Notes under the pieces: generated by a model
What the model was told of the DNA's origin: nothing
What the model saw: the letters and a program-made list of their open reading frames with translations, nothing else
The model's database searches: none
In this document: positions 8,557 to 15,940 of the stretch, piece by piece
Numbering within the stretch: the stretch's first letter is position 1
Layout: each line of letters starts with the position of its first letter
Program-made: the position numbers and the translations under genes
From: Pseudonocardia nematodicida
Lineage (GTDB): Bacteria > Actinomycetota > Actinomycetes > Mycobacteriales > Pseudonocardiaceae
NCBI RefSeq assembly: GCF_040105385.1
Contig: NZ_JBEDNQ010000001.1
Location: 620,001 to 684,000 of the forward strand
Length of the DNA stretch: 64,000 nt
Direction: 5' to 3'

Positions 8557-9488
8557 CCGGGCACCACCCGCCGGCGCAGGACGCCACACCCCTGCCCGGC
8601 ACCCGGTTCGTCGACGTGCGCGGCACCCGGATCCGGGTCCGCGAGTCCGGCGACCCCGACGGCGAGCCGGTCCTGCTGCTGCACGGCATCGGCCGCAGCC
8701 TGGAGGACTGGGACCCGCAGCACCCCCACCTGATCCGGTACCGGGTGGTCGCCGCCGACCTCGCCGGGTTCGGGTACTCCGGGCGGCCCGCCGGTCCGGC
8801 GACGCTGGCCGGGCTGGCCGACACCGCCGTCGCCACCCTGGACGCCGTCGGCGTGACCGGACCCGCGCACCTCATGGGCAACTCGCTGGGCGGTGCGGTC
8901 GCCCTGCTCGCCTCGGTCCGGCACCCGGACCGGGCCGCGTCGCTGCTGCTCGCCGATCCCGCCGGGTTCGGTCCGGAGGTCACCCCGGCGCTGCGCGTCC
9001 TCGGCGTGCCGGTGCTCGGGCGGTGGCTGCTCGGCCGGTTCGACGAGCGCGCCGCCCGCAACACCGAGCGCTCGGTGTTCGTCGACCCGGCCCTGGTCAC
9101 CGAGGAGCGGGTCGCCCGCGCGCTCGAGATCGGCCGGCGCCCGGAGCACGCGGAGACCTTCGCCGAGATCGCCACCGAGCTCGGGACGGTGCGGGGTGTC
9201 CGGCCCGGCTGGCGGCGGGCGCTGCTGACCGCCGCCGCGCGGGCCCCGAAGCCGACCCTGGTCGTCTGGGGCGAGCGGGACCTGATCCTGCCGGTCGGGC
9301 AGCTGCGGACCGCGACGCGGGAGCTCCCGCACGTCCGGACACACGTGTTCGGCCGGGTCGGGCACATGCCCCAGATCGAGGCCCCCGAGCGGTTCGCGGA
9401 GCTGGCCGCCACCCACCTCGACGGGGCCACGACTCAGCTCCGGCGGCGCACCAGCATCTCCAGCGACACCCGCGCCGGGACGGTGTAG
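8553..9488 (+). CDS. Alpha/beta hydrolase, esterase/lipase type
   Basis: 311 aa alpha/beta-fold hydrolase. The nucleophile elbow is GNSLGG with Ser111; the acid is probably Asp in WGERDLILP and the base His in GRVGHMPQIE. An HGIG oxyanion segment is present near residue 48. ATG 8553 overlaps the SDR stop (ATGA). After a Baeyer-Villiger oxygenase, an esterase would split the ester or lactone product, so the three genes make a coherent ketone-to-ester-to-acid sequence. The last 55 bases overlap the convergent SRPBCC gene, so its unconserved C-terminal tail is the antisense of that gene's end. Confidence 0.82.
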   Translation: MTGHHPPAQDATPLPGTRFVDVRGTRIRVRESGDPDGEPVLLLHGIGRSLEDWDPQHPHLIRYRVVAADLAGFGYSGRPAGPATLAGLADTAVATLDAVGVTGPAHLMGNSLGGAVALLASVRHPDRAASLLLADPAGFGPEVTPALRVLGVPVLGRWLLGRFDERAARNTERSVFVDPALVTEERVARALEIGRRPEHAETFAEIATELGTVRGVRPGWRRALLTAAARAPKPTLVVWGERDLILPVGQLRTATRELPHVRTHVFGRVGHMPQIEAPERFAELAATHLDGATTQLRRRTSISSDTRAGTV

Positions 9489-9823
9489 GGCAGCACGACC
9501 GCCGCCGGGCCGCTGACGGTCAGCCAGGTCCGGGTGCCGGCACCGGACGGCCGGACGCCGTGGTCCAGCGACAGCTGCGCCGGCCCGGCCACGACGTCCC
9601 AGGACCAGGTCCCGGCGTACTCGTCCACGGCCGTCACGACGAACCCCGCGGAGACCCCCAGCGGGCCCCGGACGCGTCCGGCGCTACCGGTCCGGATCCG
9701 CGTCACACCGCAGTCCACGCCGGTGATGTAGGGCGCCCACTCCGGCCAGCGGGCCGGCGACGCGTAGCGCTCCCACACCTCGTCGGCGGGCAGCGGGCCC
9801 CGTGCGTGCAGGGTGAGACGCAT
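9434..9823 (-). CDS. SRPBCC-family small protein (polyketide cyclase/START-like)
   Basis: 129 aa. The pattern ADEVWERYASPARWPEWAPYITG at the N-terminus and GPLGVSAGFVVTAVDEY later are typical of SRPBCC proteins that bind hydrophobic ligands in a helix-grip cavity. Single-domain, cytosolic, no signal peptide. It is convergent with and overlaps the hydrolase by 55 bases, and is divergent from the lipoprotein gene, with which it shares a ~100-base promoter region. No specific ligand can be named. Confidence 0.75.
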   Translation of the reverse strand: MRLTLHARGPLPADEVWERYASPARWPEWAPYITGVDCGVTRIRTGSAGRVRGPLGVSAGFVVTAVDEYAGTWSWDVVAGPAQLSLDHGVRPSGAGTRTWLTVSGPAAVVLPYTVPARVSLEMLVRRRS

Positions 9824-9928
9824 CGGTCGATCCTCGCCGTGACCAGCGGATCGCGCAGTGTGACACCCCGGCGCGACAGGGTGTCCTGCCCGCGCGCCAC
9901 GGTGACGCGGCCCGTAATGTCCCGAACC

Positions 9929-11314
9929 ATGCGGACCACGCGGTATCGATCCAGCCGGACCACGCACCGCCGCGTCTCCCCCTGGCTCGCCGCCCTCACC
10001 ACGCTCCCCCTGCTGGCCGCCTGCCAGATCGGCCCCAACCCGATCACCAGCGCGGTGTCCGGGTCCGGCGACGACGCGCCGACCGCGGCCGCCCCGGCCG
10101 AGCTGGCGCCGGTGCAGCTGCAGGTCCCACCCGGCCTGGACGCCGCCCCGCTCGACGAGCCACGCGAGGCGCTGGTCCCGCAGGGCTGGACGCTGTCGGT
10201 GTTCACCCGCATCGAGAACGCCCGGATGGCGGTCTGGACGCCGGACGGCGACCTGCTGGTCTCCGTGCCCGACGACGGCGCCGTCTACCGGGTCGCCCCG
10301 GACGGCACCCGCGAGGCGCCGATCGTCGAGGGCCTGTCCCAGCCGCACGGCCTGGCCTTCGCCGGCGACGACCTCTACATCGCCCAGAGCAACCGCGTCG
10401 ACGCCTGGACCTACGCCGACGGCCGGGCCACCGACCCGCGCCCGGTCGTCGAGAACCTGCCGGACGCCAACAGCCCGGACCTGCGCGGCGCCTACGGCCA
10501 CGAGCTCAAGTCCGTCGCGGTCGGCGACGACGGCGCGGTCTACATCTCGATCGGCTCCACCGGCAACATCTCGGTCGAGGACCTCGACGCCGACCCGCCG
10601 CGGGCGTCGATCCTGCGGGTGCCGCCGGGCGGCGGGCCCGCCGAGCCGTTCGCGGTCGGCGTCCGGAACGGGACCGGCCTGTCCGTCGCCCCCGACGGCG
10701 AGGTGTGGACCGCGGTGAACGGCCGCGACAACGTGCCCTACCCCTACGACCGTCCCTACGGCGACGGGTCCGGCTCGTCGTTCGGCGATGTGATCGACGA
10801 CTACGTGACCGCGCACCCGGCCGAGCAGCTGGCCCGGCTCACCCCGGGCCGCAACCTGGGCTGGCCGTACTGCAACCCGGACGCCGACACCGACCCGGGC
10901 GTCGCGGGCAGCCCGCAGGACTTCACCGACGTGCCGATGGTCGCCGACGCCGAGCTCAACCCGGGCGGGCGCGAGCTGGACTGCGCGAGCCTGCCGCGGA
11001 TCGAGCAGACCTTCCCCGCGCACTCCGCGCCGCTCGGGCTCGCCTTCGGCGACCTGCCCGCGCCGTTCGGCGAGGGCGCGCTGGCCGGGGTGCACGGGTC
11101 GTGGAACGCCGAGCCGCCGACGGCACCCGAGGTGGCGTTCTTCCCCTACCGCGACGGCGAGATGGGCCCGCAGCAGACCCTGGTCGGCGGGTTCCAGTAC
11201 CCCACCGGCGCCCGCTGGGGACGCCCGGTCGCGGCCGTCGCGGGGCCGGACGGCGCGGTCTACATCACCGACGACGACGCCGGCGCCGTCTACCGCCTGT
11301 CGCCACCGGCCTGA
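9929..11314 (+). CDS. Lipoprotein, PQQ-dependent sugar/sorbosone dehydrogenase-like beta-propeller
   Basis: 461 aa secreted lipoprotein. An Arg-rich start and hydrophobic stretch lead to a lipobox LLAAC with the lipidated cysteine at residue 32. The mature part has repeated blades (AVWTPDGDLLVSVPDDG, LAFAGDDLYIAQSN, SVAVGDDGAVYISIGS, AVAGPDGAVYITDDDAG) and GRNLGWPYCNP, as in soluble glucose/sorbosone dehydrogenase (GSDH) proteins. An in-frame ATG at 9917 is an alternative start. Members usually oxidise sugars or aldoses outside the membrane with PQQ; many actinobacterial homologues have no proven activity. It faces the SRPBCC gene head-to-head. Confidence 0.8.
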   Translation: MRTTRYRSSRTTHRRVSPWLAALTTLPLLAACQIGPNPITSAVSGSGDDAPTAAAPAELAPVQLQVPPGLDAAPLDEPREALVPQGWTLSVFTRIENARMAVWTPDGDLLVSVPDDGAVYRVAPDGTREAPIVEGLSQPHGLAFAGDDLYIAQSNRVDAWTYADGRATDPRPVVENLPDANSPDLRGAYGHELKSVAVGDDGAVYISIGSTGNISVEDLDADPPRASILRVPPGGGPAEPFAVGVRNGTGLSVAPDGEVWTAVNGRDNVPYPYDRPYGDGSGSSFGDVIDDYVTAHPAEQLARLTPGRNLGWPYCNPDADTDPGVAGSPQDFTDVPMVADAELNPGGRELDCASLPRIEQTFPAHSAPLGLAFGDLPAPFGEGALAGVHGSWNAEPPTAPEVAFFPYRDGEMGPQQTLVGGFQYPTGARWGRPVAAVAGPDGAVYITDDDAGAVYRLSPPA

Positions 11315-11416
11315 TCCGCGAGTTCTGTCCGGTTTCCGATACATGATCCCCTGGTCGGCCGGGTGTACCGTCGCCCGGGCGTCGGCACGAACCCCGAGGC
11401 CGGGAGGAACGCAGCC

Positions 11417-12439
11417 GTGCGCATCGTGGACTGGGCCGACGAGGCCGAGGGTGGCCCGGCGGTCGTGCTGCTGGATCAGCGCGCGCTGCCCCACCGCACC
11501 GCCCACCTGCACCTGACCTCGGTCGACGAGGTGATCGACGCGATCCGCACGCTCGCCGTGCGCGGGGCCCCCAACCTCGGGGTGACCGGCGCGTACGGCG
11601 TCGCGCTGGCGGCGCACCGGCACGGTACCGCCACCCCGGTCGCGGTCGCCGCGGTGCGCGCCGAGGCCGAGGCGCTCGCGACCGCACGCCCGACCGCCGT
11701 CCCGCTCTCGCTCGGCGTCCGACGCGCGCTCGCCGCGCTCGACGGCGGCCCGGCGGCCGTGCTCGCCGAGGCCCGTGCGGTCGCGGCCGAGGGCGCCGCG
11801 GCCAACCACGCCGCCGCCGGCCGGACGGCGGATCTGGTGCGCGACCTGCGTCCCGGCCGGCCGCTGCGCGCGCTGACCGTGTGCAACACCGGCCCGCTCG
11901 CGACCGGCGAGGGCGGCACCGCGCTCGGCGCGATCCTGCGGCTGCACGCCGAGGGCGACCTGGCCGAGGTGCTGGCCTGCGAGACCCGGCCGCTGCTGCA
12001 GGGTGCCCGGCTCACCGTCTGGGAGCTGGCGAACGCCGGTGTGCCGCACCGGCTCTGCGTCGACTCGGCCGGACCGGCCGCGATCGCCTCCGGACTGGTC
12101 GACGTGGTGCTCGCCGGCGCCGACCGGATCGCCGCGAACGGCGACGTCGCCAACAAGATCGGCACCTACATGCTGGCCTGCGCCGCGGCGCGCTCGGCGG
12201 TCCCGTTCGTGATCGTCGCGCCCGAGGAGACGATCGACCCGGGCACCCCGACCGGCGTGGACATCGTCGTCGAGGAACGGGGGGACGACGAGGTGCGCGG
12301 GATCGGCGACACGCTGGTCACCTTGCCCGGTACCCCGGTCTACAACCCGGCGTTCGACGTGACCCCGGCCGAGCTGGTGACGGCCATCGTCACCGAGAAC
12401 CGCGTCTGGTCCCCCACCCCGGCTGCGTCGCACGTCTGA
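11417..12439 (+). CDS. mtnA: S-methyl-5-thioribose-1-phosphate isomerase
   Basis: 340 aa enzyme of methionine salvage, converting methylthioribose-1-phosphate to methylthioribulose-1-phosphate; it belongs to the eIF2B-like fold. Seen motifs: RGAPNLGVTGAYG, the catalytic cysteine C156 in TVCNTGPLATGEGGTALG, and the catalytic aspartate D236 in GADRIAANGDVANKIGTY. GTG 11417 is chosen because GGGAGGAA lies 7 bases upstream; an in-frame ATG at 11363 adds 18 unconserved residues. No other mtn gene is adjacent, so the rest of the pathway must lie elsewhere. Confidence 0.92.
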   Translation: MRIVDWADEAEGGPAVVLLDQRALPHRTAHLHLTSVDEVIDAIRTLAVRGAPNLGVTGAYGVALAAHRHGTATPVAVAAVRAEAEALATARPTAVPLSLGVRRALAALDGGPAAVLAEARAVAAEGAAANHAAAGRTADLVRDLRPGRPLRALTVCNTGPLATGEGGTALGAILRLHAEGDLAEVLACETRPLLQGARLTVWELANAGVPHRLCVDSAGPAAIASGLVDVVLAGADRIAANGDVANKIGTYMLACAAARSAVPFVIVAPEETIDPGTPTGVDIVVEERGDDEVRGIGDTLVTLPGTPVYNPAFDVTPAELVTAIVTENRVWSPTPAASHV

Positions 12440-12478
12440 CCCGCCCCGGCGTCCGACCGCCGGGCCCGTGCCCGGGGT

Positions 12479-12541
12479 GATCGCCGGCCGGGTTCCGCCC
12501 GATGCCATCGGTGGCACGGAGCGGAACCCGGCCGATAATCA
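12479..12541. repeat. Nested palindromic element, copy 1
   Basis: A perfect 13-bp inverted repeat, CGGCCGGGTTCCG (12485-12497) with CGGAACCCGGCCG (12522-12534), encloses a second perfect pair TGCCA/TGGCA (12503-12507, 12512-12516). It would fold into one long hairpin. With copy 2 it fills most of the 311-base gap between mtnA and the next flavoprotein gene. The two copies are separated by a 14-bp perfect palindrome, GCCGAACGTTCGGC (12547-12560). Confidence 0.7.
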
Positions 12542-12590
12542 TCGAGGCCGAACGTTCGGCGGGCCACGCCTGCGCGGCCGGCCCGGACCC

Positions 12591-12658
12591 ATGATCATCA
12601 CGGGGGTTCCGATCAGTGCCTGCGATGGCACCGGCCGGAACCGGGACGACGATCATCG
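12591..12658. repeat. Nested palindromic element, copy 2
   Basis: Same plan as the copy ~110 bases upstream: outer ATGATCATC with GACGATCAT, middle GGTTCCG (12605-12611) with CGGAACC (12636-12642), inner GTGCC (12616-12620) with GGCAC (12627-12631). The right half, GGAACC-G-GACGACGATCATCG, resembles the right half of copy 1. The shared nesting suggests an intergenic REP-like hairpin repeat rather than a chance stem. Confidence 0.65.
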
Positions 12659-12750
12659 CGGACCCGGGTCCCGGACCGGTTCGCCCGAGGGGGCCGCCCG
12701 GATCGGGTCCCGGGTTCCGTGCGCCGGCGGGACCGGGCACGATCACGGTC

Positions 12751-14421
12751 ATGGACGCCGACGTCATCGTGGTCGGGGCCGGGCTCGCCGGCCTGGTCGC
12801 CGCCGCCGAGCTCGCCGACGCCGGGCGCAGGGTGCTCGTGCTCGACCAGGAACCCGAGCAGAACCTGGGCGGGCAGGCGTTCTGGTCGCTCGGCGGGCTG
12901 TTCCTCGTCGACTCCCCCGAGCAGCGCCGCACCGGGATCCGGGACTCGGCCGAGCTCGCGCTGAGCGACTGGCTCGGCTCGGCCGCGTTCGACCGCGGTG
13001 TCGACGACCCGTCCGGCGAGGACTTCTGGGCCCGGCAGTGGGCGACCGCCTACGTGCACTTCGCGGCCGGGGAGAAGCGGGCCTGGCTGCACGAACAGGG
13101 CGTGCGCTGGCTCCCGGTCGTCGGGTGGGCCGAGCGGGGCGGCCACCTCGCCGACGGGCACGGCAACTCGGTGCCCCGCTTCCACCTCACCTGGGGCACC
13201 GGTCCCGGCGTGCTGGAGCCGTTCGTCCGGCGGGTCCGCGCACACCTCGGGACCGGGCGGGTGACGCTCCGGTTCCGGCATCGGGTGGACGCGCTGGCCG
13301 TCACCGACGGGACCGTCGACGGGGTGCACGGCGCCGTGCTCGCGCCGGACCACGCCGAGCGTGGCGCCCCGACCACCCGCGACGAGATCGGCGAGTTCAC
13401 CTTCCGCGCCCCGGCCGTACTCGTCACCTCCGGCGGGATCGGCGGCAACCACGAGCTGGTCCGGCAGAACTGGCCGGCCCGGCTCGGCACCCCGCCGCAA
13501 GACATGATCTCCGGGGTGCCCGCGCACGTCGACGGGCGGATGCTGGGGATCGCCGCCGAGGCCGGCGGCCGGATCGTGAACCCCGACCGGATGTGGCACT
13601 ACACCGAGGGCGTGCGCGACCACTCCCCGATCTGGCCGGCCCACGGCATCCGGATCATCCCGGGGCCGTCGTCGCTGTGGCTCGACGCCACCGGGCACCG
13701 GCTGCCCGCCCCGAACTTCCCCGGTTTCGACACCCTCGGCACGCTCGCCGCGCTGCGGGCGACCGGGCACGACCACTCGTGGTTCGTGCTCACCGAGCGG
13801 ATCGCCGAGAAGGAGTTCGCGCTGTCGGGTTCGGAGCAGAACCCGGACGTCACCGGCAAGGACCTGCGCGCCACGCTCGGCCGGGTCCGGCCGGGCGCAC
13901 CGGCACCGGTGCGGGCCTTCCTCGACCGCGGGGAGGACTTCGTCGTCGCCGAGCACCTCGACGAGCTGGTCGCGGGCATGAACCGGCTGACCGGCGGCAC
14001 TCCCCCGGTCGACGCCGAGCTGGTCCGCCGGCAGGTCGTCGCCCGGGACCGCCAGATCGACAACTCCTTCACCAAGGACCTGCAGGTCATGGCGATCCAC
14101 AACTCCCGCCGCACGCTGGGCGAGAAGCTCGCCCGCACCGCGCCGCCGCACCGGCTGCTCGACCCGGCCGCCGGACCGCTGATCGCGATACGGCTGCACG
14201 TGCTGACCCGCAAGACCCTCGGCGGTCTGCAGACGGACCTGTCCGGCCGGGTCCTCGACGCCGCCGGCTCCCCCGTCCCCGGCCTCTGGGCGGCCGGCGA
14301 GGTCGCCGGTTTCGGCGGCGGCGGGGTGCACGGGAACCGTGCCCTGGAGGGCACCTTCCTGGGCGGATGCCTGTTCTCCGGGCGCCAGGCAGGCCGCTCC
14401 CTGGCCCTCGCCACCGCCTGA
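12751..14421 (+). CDS. FAD-binding dehydrogenase (fumarate reductase/KstD-like flavoprotein)
   Basis: 556 aa. The N-terminus is an FAD site, VIVVGAGLAGLVAAAELADAG, followed by a GGQAFWSLGGLF segment. The C-terminus carries the second FAD contact, LWAAGEVAGFGGGGVHGNRALEG, typical of the FAD_binding_2 family. Members reduce or dehydrogenate organic substrates such as steroids or fumarate; this subgroup has no settled substrate. It is monocistronic between the palindromic elements and a small secreted protein gene. ATG 12751 starts directly at the conserved FAD motif; upstream in-frame starts would translate repeat DNA. Confidence 0.82.
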   Translation: MDADVIVVGAGLAGLVAAAELADAGRRVLVLDQEPEQNLGGQAFWSLGGLFLVDSPEQRRTGIRDSAELALSDWLGSAAFDRGVDDPSGEDFWARQWATAYVHFAAGEKRAWLHEQGVRWLPVVGWAERGGHLADGHGNSVPRFHLTWGTGPGVLEPFVRRVRAHLGTGRVTLRFRHRVDALAVTDGTVDGVHGAVLAPDHAERGAPTTRDEIGEFTFRAPAVLVTSGGIGGNHELVRQNWPARLGTPPQDMISGVPAHVDGRMLGIAAEAGGRIVNPDRMWHYTEGVRDHSPIWPAHGIRIIPGPSSLWLDATGHRLPAPNFPGFDTLGTLAALRATGHDHSWFVLTERIAEKEFALSGSEQNPDVTGKDLRATLGRVRPGAPAPVRAFLDRGEDFVVAEHLDELVAGMNRLTGGTPPVDAELVRRQVVARDRQIDNSFTKDLQVMAIHNSRRTLGEKLARTAPPHRLLDPAAGPLIAIRLHVLTRKTLGGLQTDLSGRVLDAAGSPVPGLWAAGEVAGFGGGGVHGNRALEGTFLGGCLFSGRQAGRSLALATA

Positions 14422-14607
14422 CCGGTCCCCGAACGGCGGTCGCACGAACCGGTCGTCACCGGCGCGTCCACGCCGATGCCGCGACAGACTCCGGGCACTG
14501 CGGGCTACCGGAGCCACGCGGAGAGTGACGGAGCCGTCCCGGCTCCCGCGCCACGGGACACACACCCGACCCGGCGCCGGACCACCGGCGCAGGAAGAAG
14601 GATCATC

Positions 14608-14901
14608 GTGAAGACCCTCGTGCGTGCCGTCGTCGTCTGCGTCATCGCGCTCGTCGCCGCCGCCATCGCCGCCGGAGTCGCCTCGGCCCAGGAGCCGGAG
14701 CCGACCCCGGCCGACCAGGCCGCCCAGCTCGCCTGCCTGCAGCAGTACATCGACTTCGCGCAGCTCCCGCAGCAGGCGGTCGCCGACCCGGCGGCGTTCT
14801 CCGCGCTGGTCGCCGACGCAGCCACCAAGTGCGAGAACGTGACCGCCCCCGTTCCGGCCCCGGCGCCCGCGGCGCCGGCGGTCACCGCGCCGACCGGCTG
14901 A
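14608..14901 (+). CDS. Small secreted protein, hypothetical
   Basis: 97 aa. A Lys/Arg start, a hydrophobic core VVVCVIALVAAAIAAGV and a cleavage-like ASA-QE site at about residues 29-31 indicate export by Sec. The ~65-residue mature part has two cysteines (in LACLQQ and TKCEN) about 45 residues apart that could form one disulfide, and a Pro/Ala-rich tail. AAGAAGGA lies just before GTG 14608. I do not recognise the family. The gene is followed at once by a strong hairpin. Confidence 0.65.
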   Translation: MKTLVRAVVVCVIALVAAAIAAGVASAQEPEPTPADQAAQLACLQQYIDFAQLPQQAVADPAAFSALVADAATKCENVTAPVPAPAPAAPAVTAPTG

Positions 14902-14926
14902 CACCCGCCGCCGTCCGCGCATCCCG

Positions 14927-14996
14927 GCGCCGCACAGGTTCCGGCCGCGCCGCACGGGCTACGACCTGTGCGGCGGAGGCGGAACCTGTGCGGCGC
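14927..14996. terminator. Large hairpin between convergent genes
   Basis: A perfect 17-bp inverted repeat, GCGCCGCACAGGTTCCG (14927-14943) with CGGAACCTGTGCGGCGC (14980-14996), encloses a second stem CGCCGCAC/GTGCGGCG (14948-14955, 14968-14975). It lies between the small secreted protein gene and the convergent CBS gene, so a two-way terminator is likely. No U tract follows, as is common in high-GC actinobacteria. Confidence 0.7.
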
Positions 14997-15025
14997 GCTC
15001 GCGTCCGGGGTGCAGCAGCCGGGCT

Positions 15026-15874
15026 TCAGAGCAGGTCGCTGCGGCTGACCACGCCGACCAGCACGCCGTCGTCGTCGATCACGGGGACCACCCGGAACCC
15101 GCGTTCGGACAGCAGCTGGTCGGCGTCGGCCAGCGGGTCGGCCGGCCGGACGACCTCGACGTCGCGGGTCATCAGCCCGGCCACGGTCCGGGACCGGGTC
15201 CGGCGGCCACCGTCCAGCGACCCGCTCATCAGGTCCGCCTCGGACACCACGCCGAGCAGCCGTTCGTCGGCGTCCACCACCGGCACGGCGGTGAACCGGT
15301 AGGACAGCAGCACCTCGGCGGCCTCGTCGAGCGAGGTGTCCGGCGAGATCGCGACGAGCCCGCCGTCGGTCATCACGTCCAGCACCCGCAGCTCCGACAC
15401 CGGACGGCCGCCGATACGGCCGGCGCCCCGGGGCATCATCGCCTCCGGCAGCGGGCCGGACAGCCCGGCTCCGCCGATCCGCCGCGCCGCCCGGCGGATC
15501 GCACCGCCGGAGTGCCGGCGGCGCAGCAGGTCGCTGCGGGTGATCACCCCGACCAGGATTCCCTTGTCGACGACCGGCACCAGCCGCAGCTCCCCGTAGG
15601 CCCGCATCCGGTGCGCGACGATCGAGATGTTGGTCGTCGGCCACATCGTGACGACCTGCTCGGTCATCGCGTCGCCGACGGTCGCGGCCGGGTTCTTCCG
15701 GTTCCGCAGCACGTCGACCAGGCTGATCACGCCGACCAGGGCGAACCGCCGGTCCACGACGGGCAGCGCGGAGAACCGCGACTCGGCCATCCGGTCCTGC
15801 GCGCGGGACAGCGGGGCGTCCGCCCACACCGTCACGACGCGCCGGGTCATCACATCGCGAGCCCGCAGCACCAT
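15026..15874 (-). CDS. Four-CBS-domain protein
   Basis: 282 aa consisting almost wholly of two CBS pairs: about residues 5-60 (LRARDVMTRRVVTVW...LVGVISLVDVL), 65-125 (VGDAMTEQVV...LVGVITRSDLL), 165-215 (VLDVMTDGGLVAI...LLGVVSEADLM) and 228-282 (VAGLMTRDVEVV...LVGVVSRSDLL). An Arg-rich linker separates the pairs. CBS pairs bind adenine nucleotides and act as energy sensors; no effector domain is fused here. ATG 15874 is preferred over upstream codons that fall in the hairpin. It is co-directional with putA upstream, 67 bases from the putA stop. Confidence 0.85.
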   Translation of the reverse strand: MVLRARDVMTRRVVTVWADAPLSRAQDRMAESRFSALPVVDRRFALVGVISLVDVLRNRKNPAATVGDAMTEQVVTMWPTTNISIVAHRMRAYGELRLVPVVDKGILVGVITRSDLLRRRHSGGAIRRAARRIGGAGLSGPLPEAMMPRGAGRIGGRPVSELRVLDVMTDGGLVAISPDTSLDEAAEVLLSYRFTAVPVVDADERLLGVVSEADLMSGSLDGGRRTRSRTVAGLMTRDVEVVRPADPLADADQLLSERGFRVVPVIDDDGVLVGVVSRSDLL

Positions 15875-15893
15875 AGAAGGCACCGTAGGTGCT

Positions 15894-15933
15894 GTGAGTA
15901 CTTTTCGTGGCTCCGGCAACGAAAAGTACTCAC
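15894..15933. terminator. Perfect 15-bp hairpin between putA and the CBS gene
   Basis: GTGAGTACTTTTCGT (15894-15908) is exactly complementary to ACGAAAAGTACTCAC (15919-15933), with a 10-base loop. It lies 8 bases past the putA stop and 20 bases before the CBS start on the same strand. In the putA direction the stem contains TTTT. It would end putA transcription or protect its 3' end; it may also overlap the CBS gene's promoter. Confidence 0.65.
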
Positions 15934-15940
15934 GGGCGCG

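Noticed and set aside
12547..12560. Possible SOS box at the GCCGAACGTTCGGC palindrome
   Set aside because: The GAAC/GTTC halves abut with no 4-base spacer, so it does not fit LexA; kept only as a palindrome.
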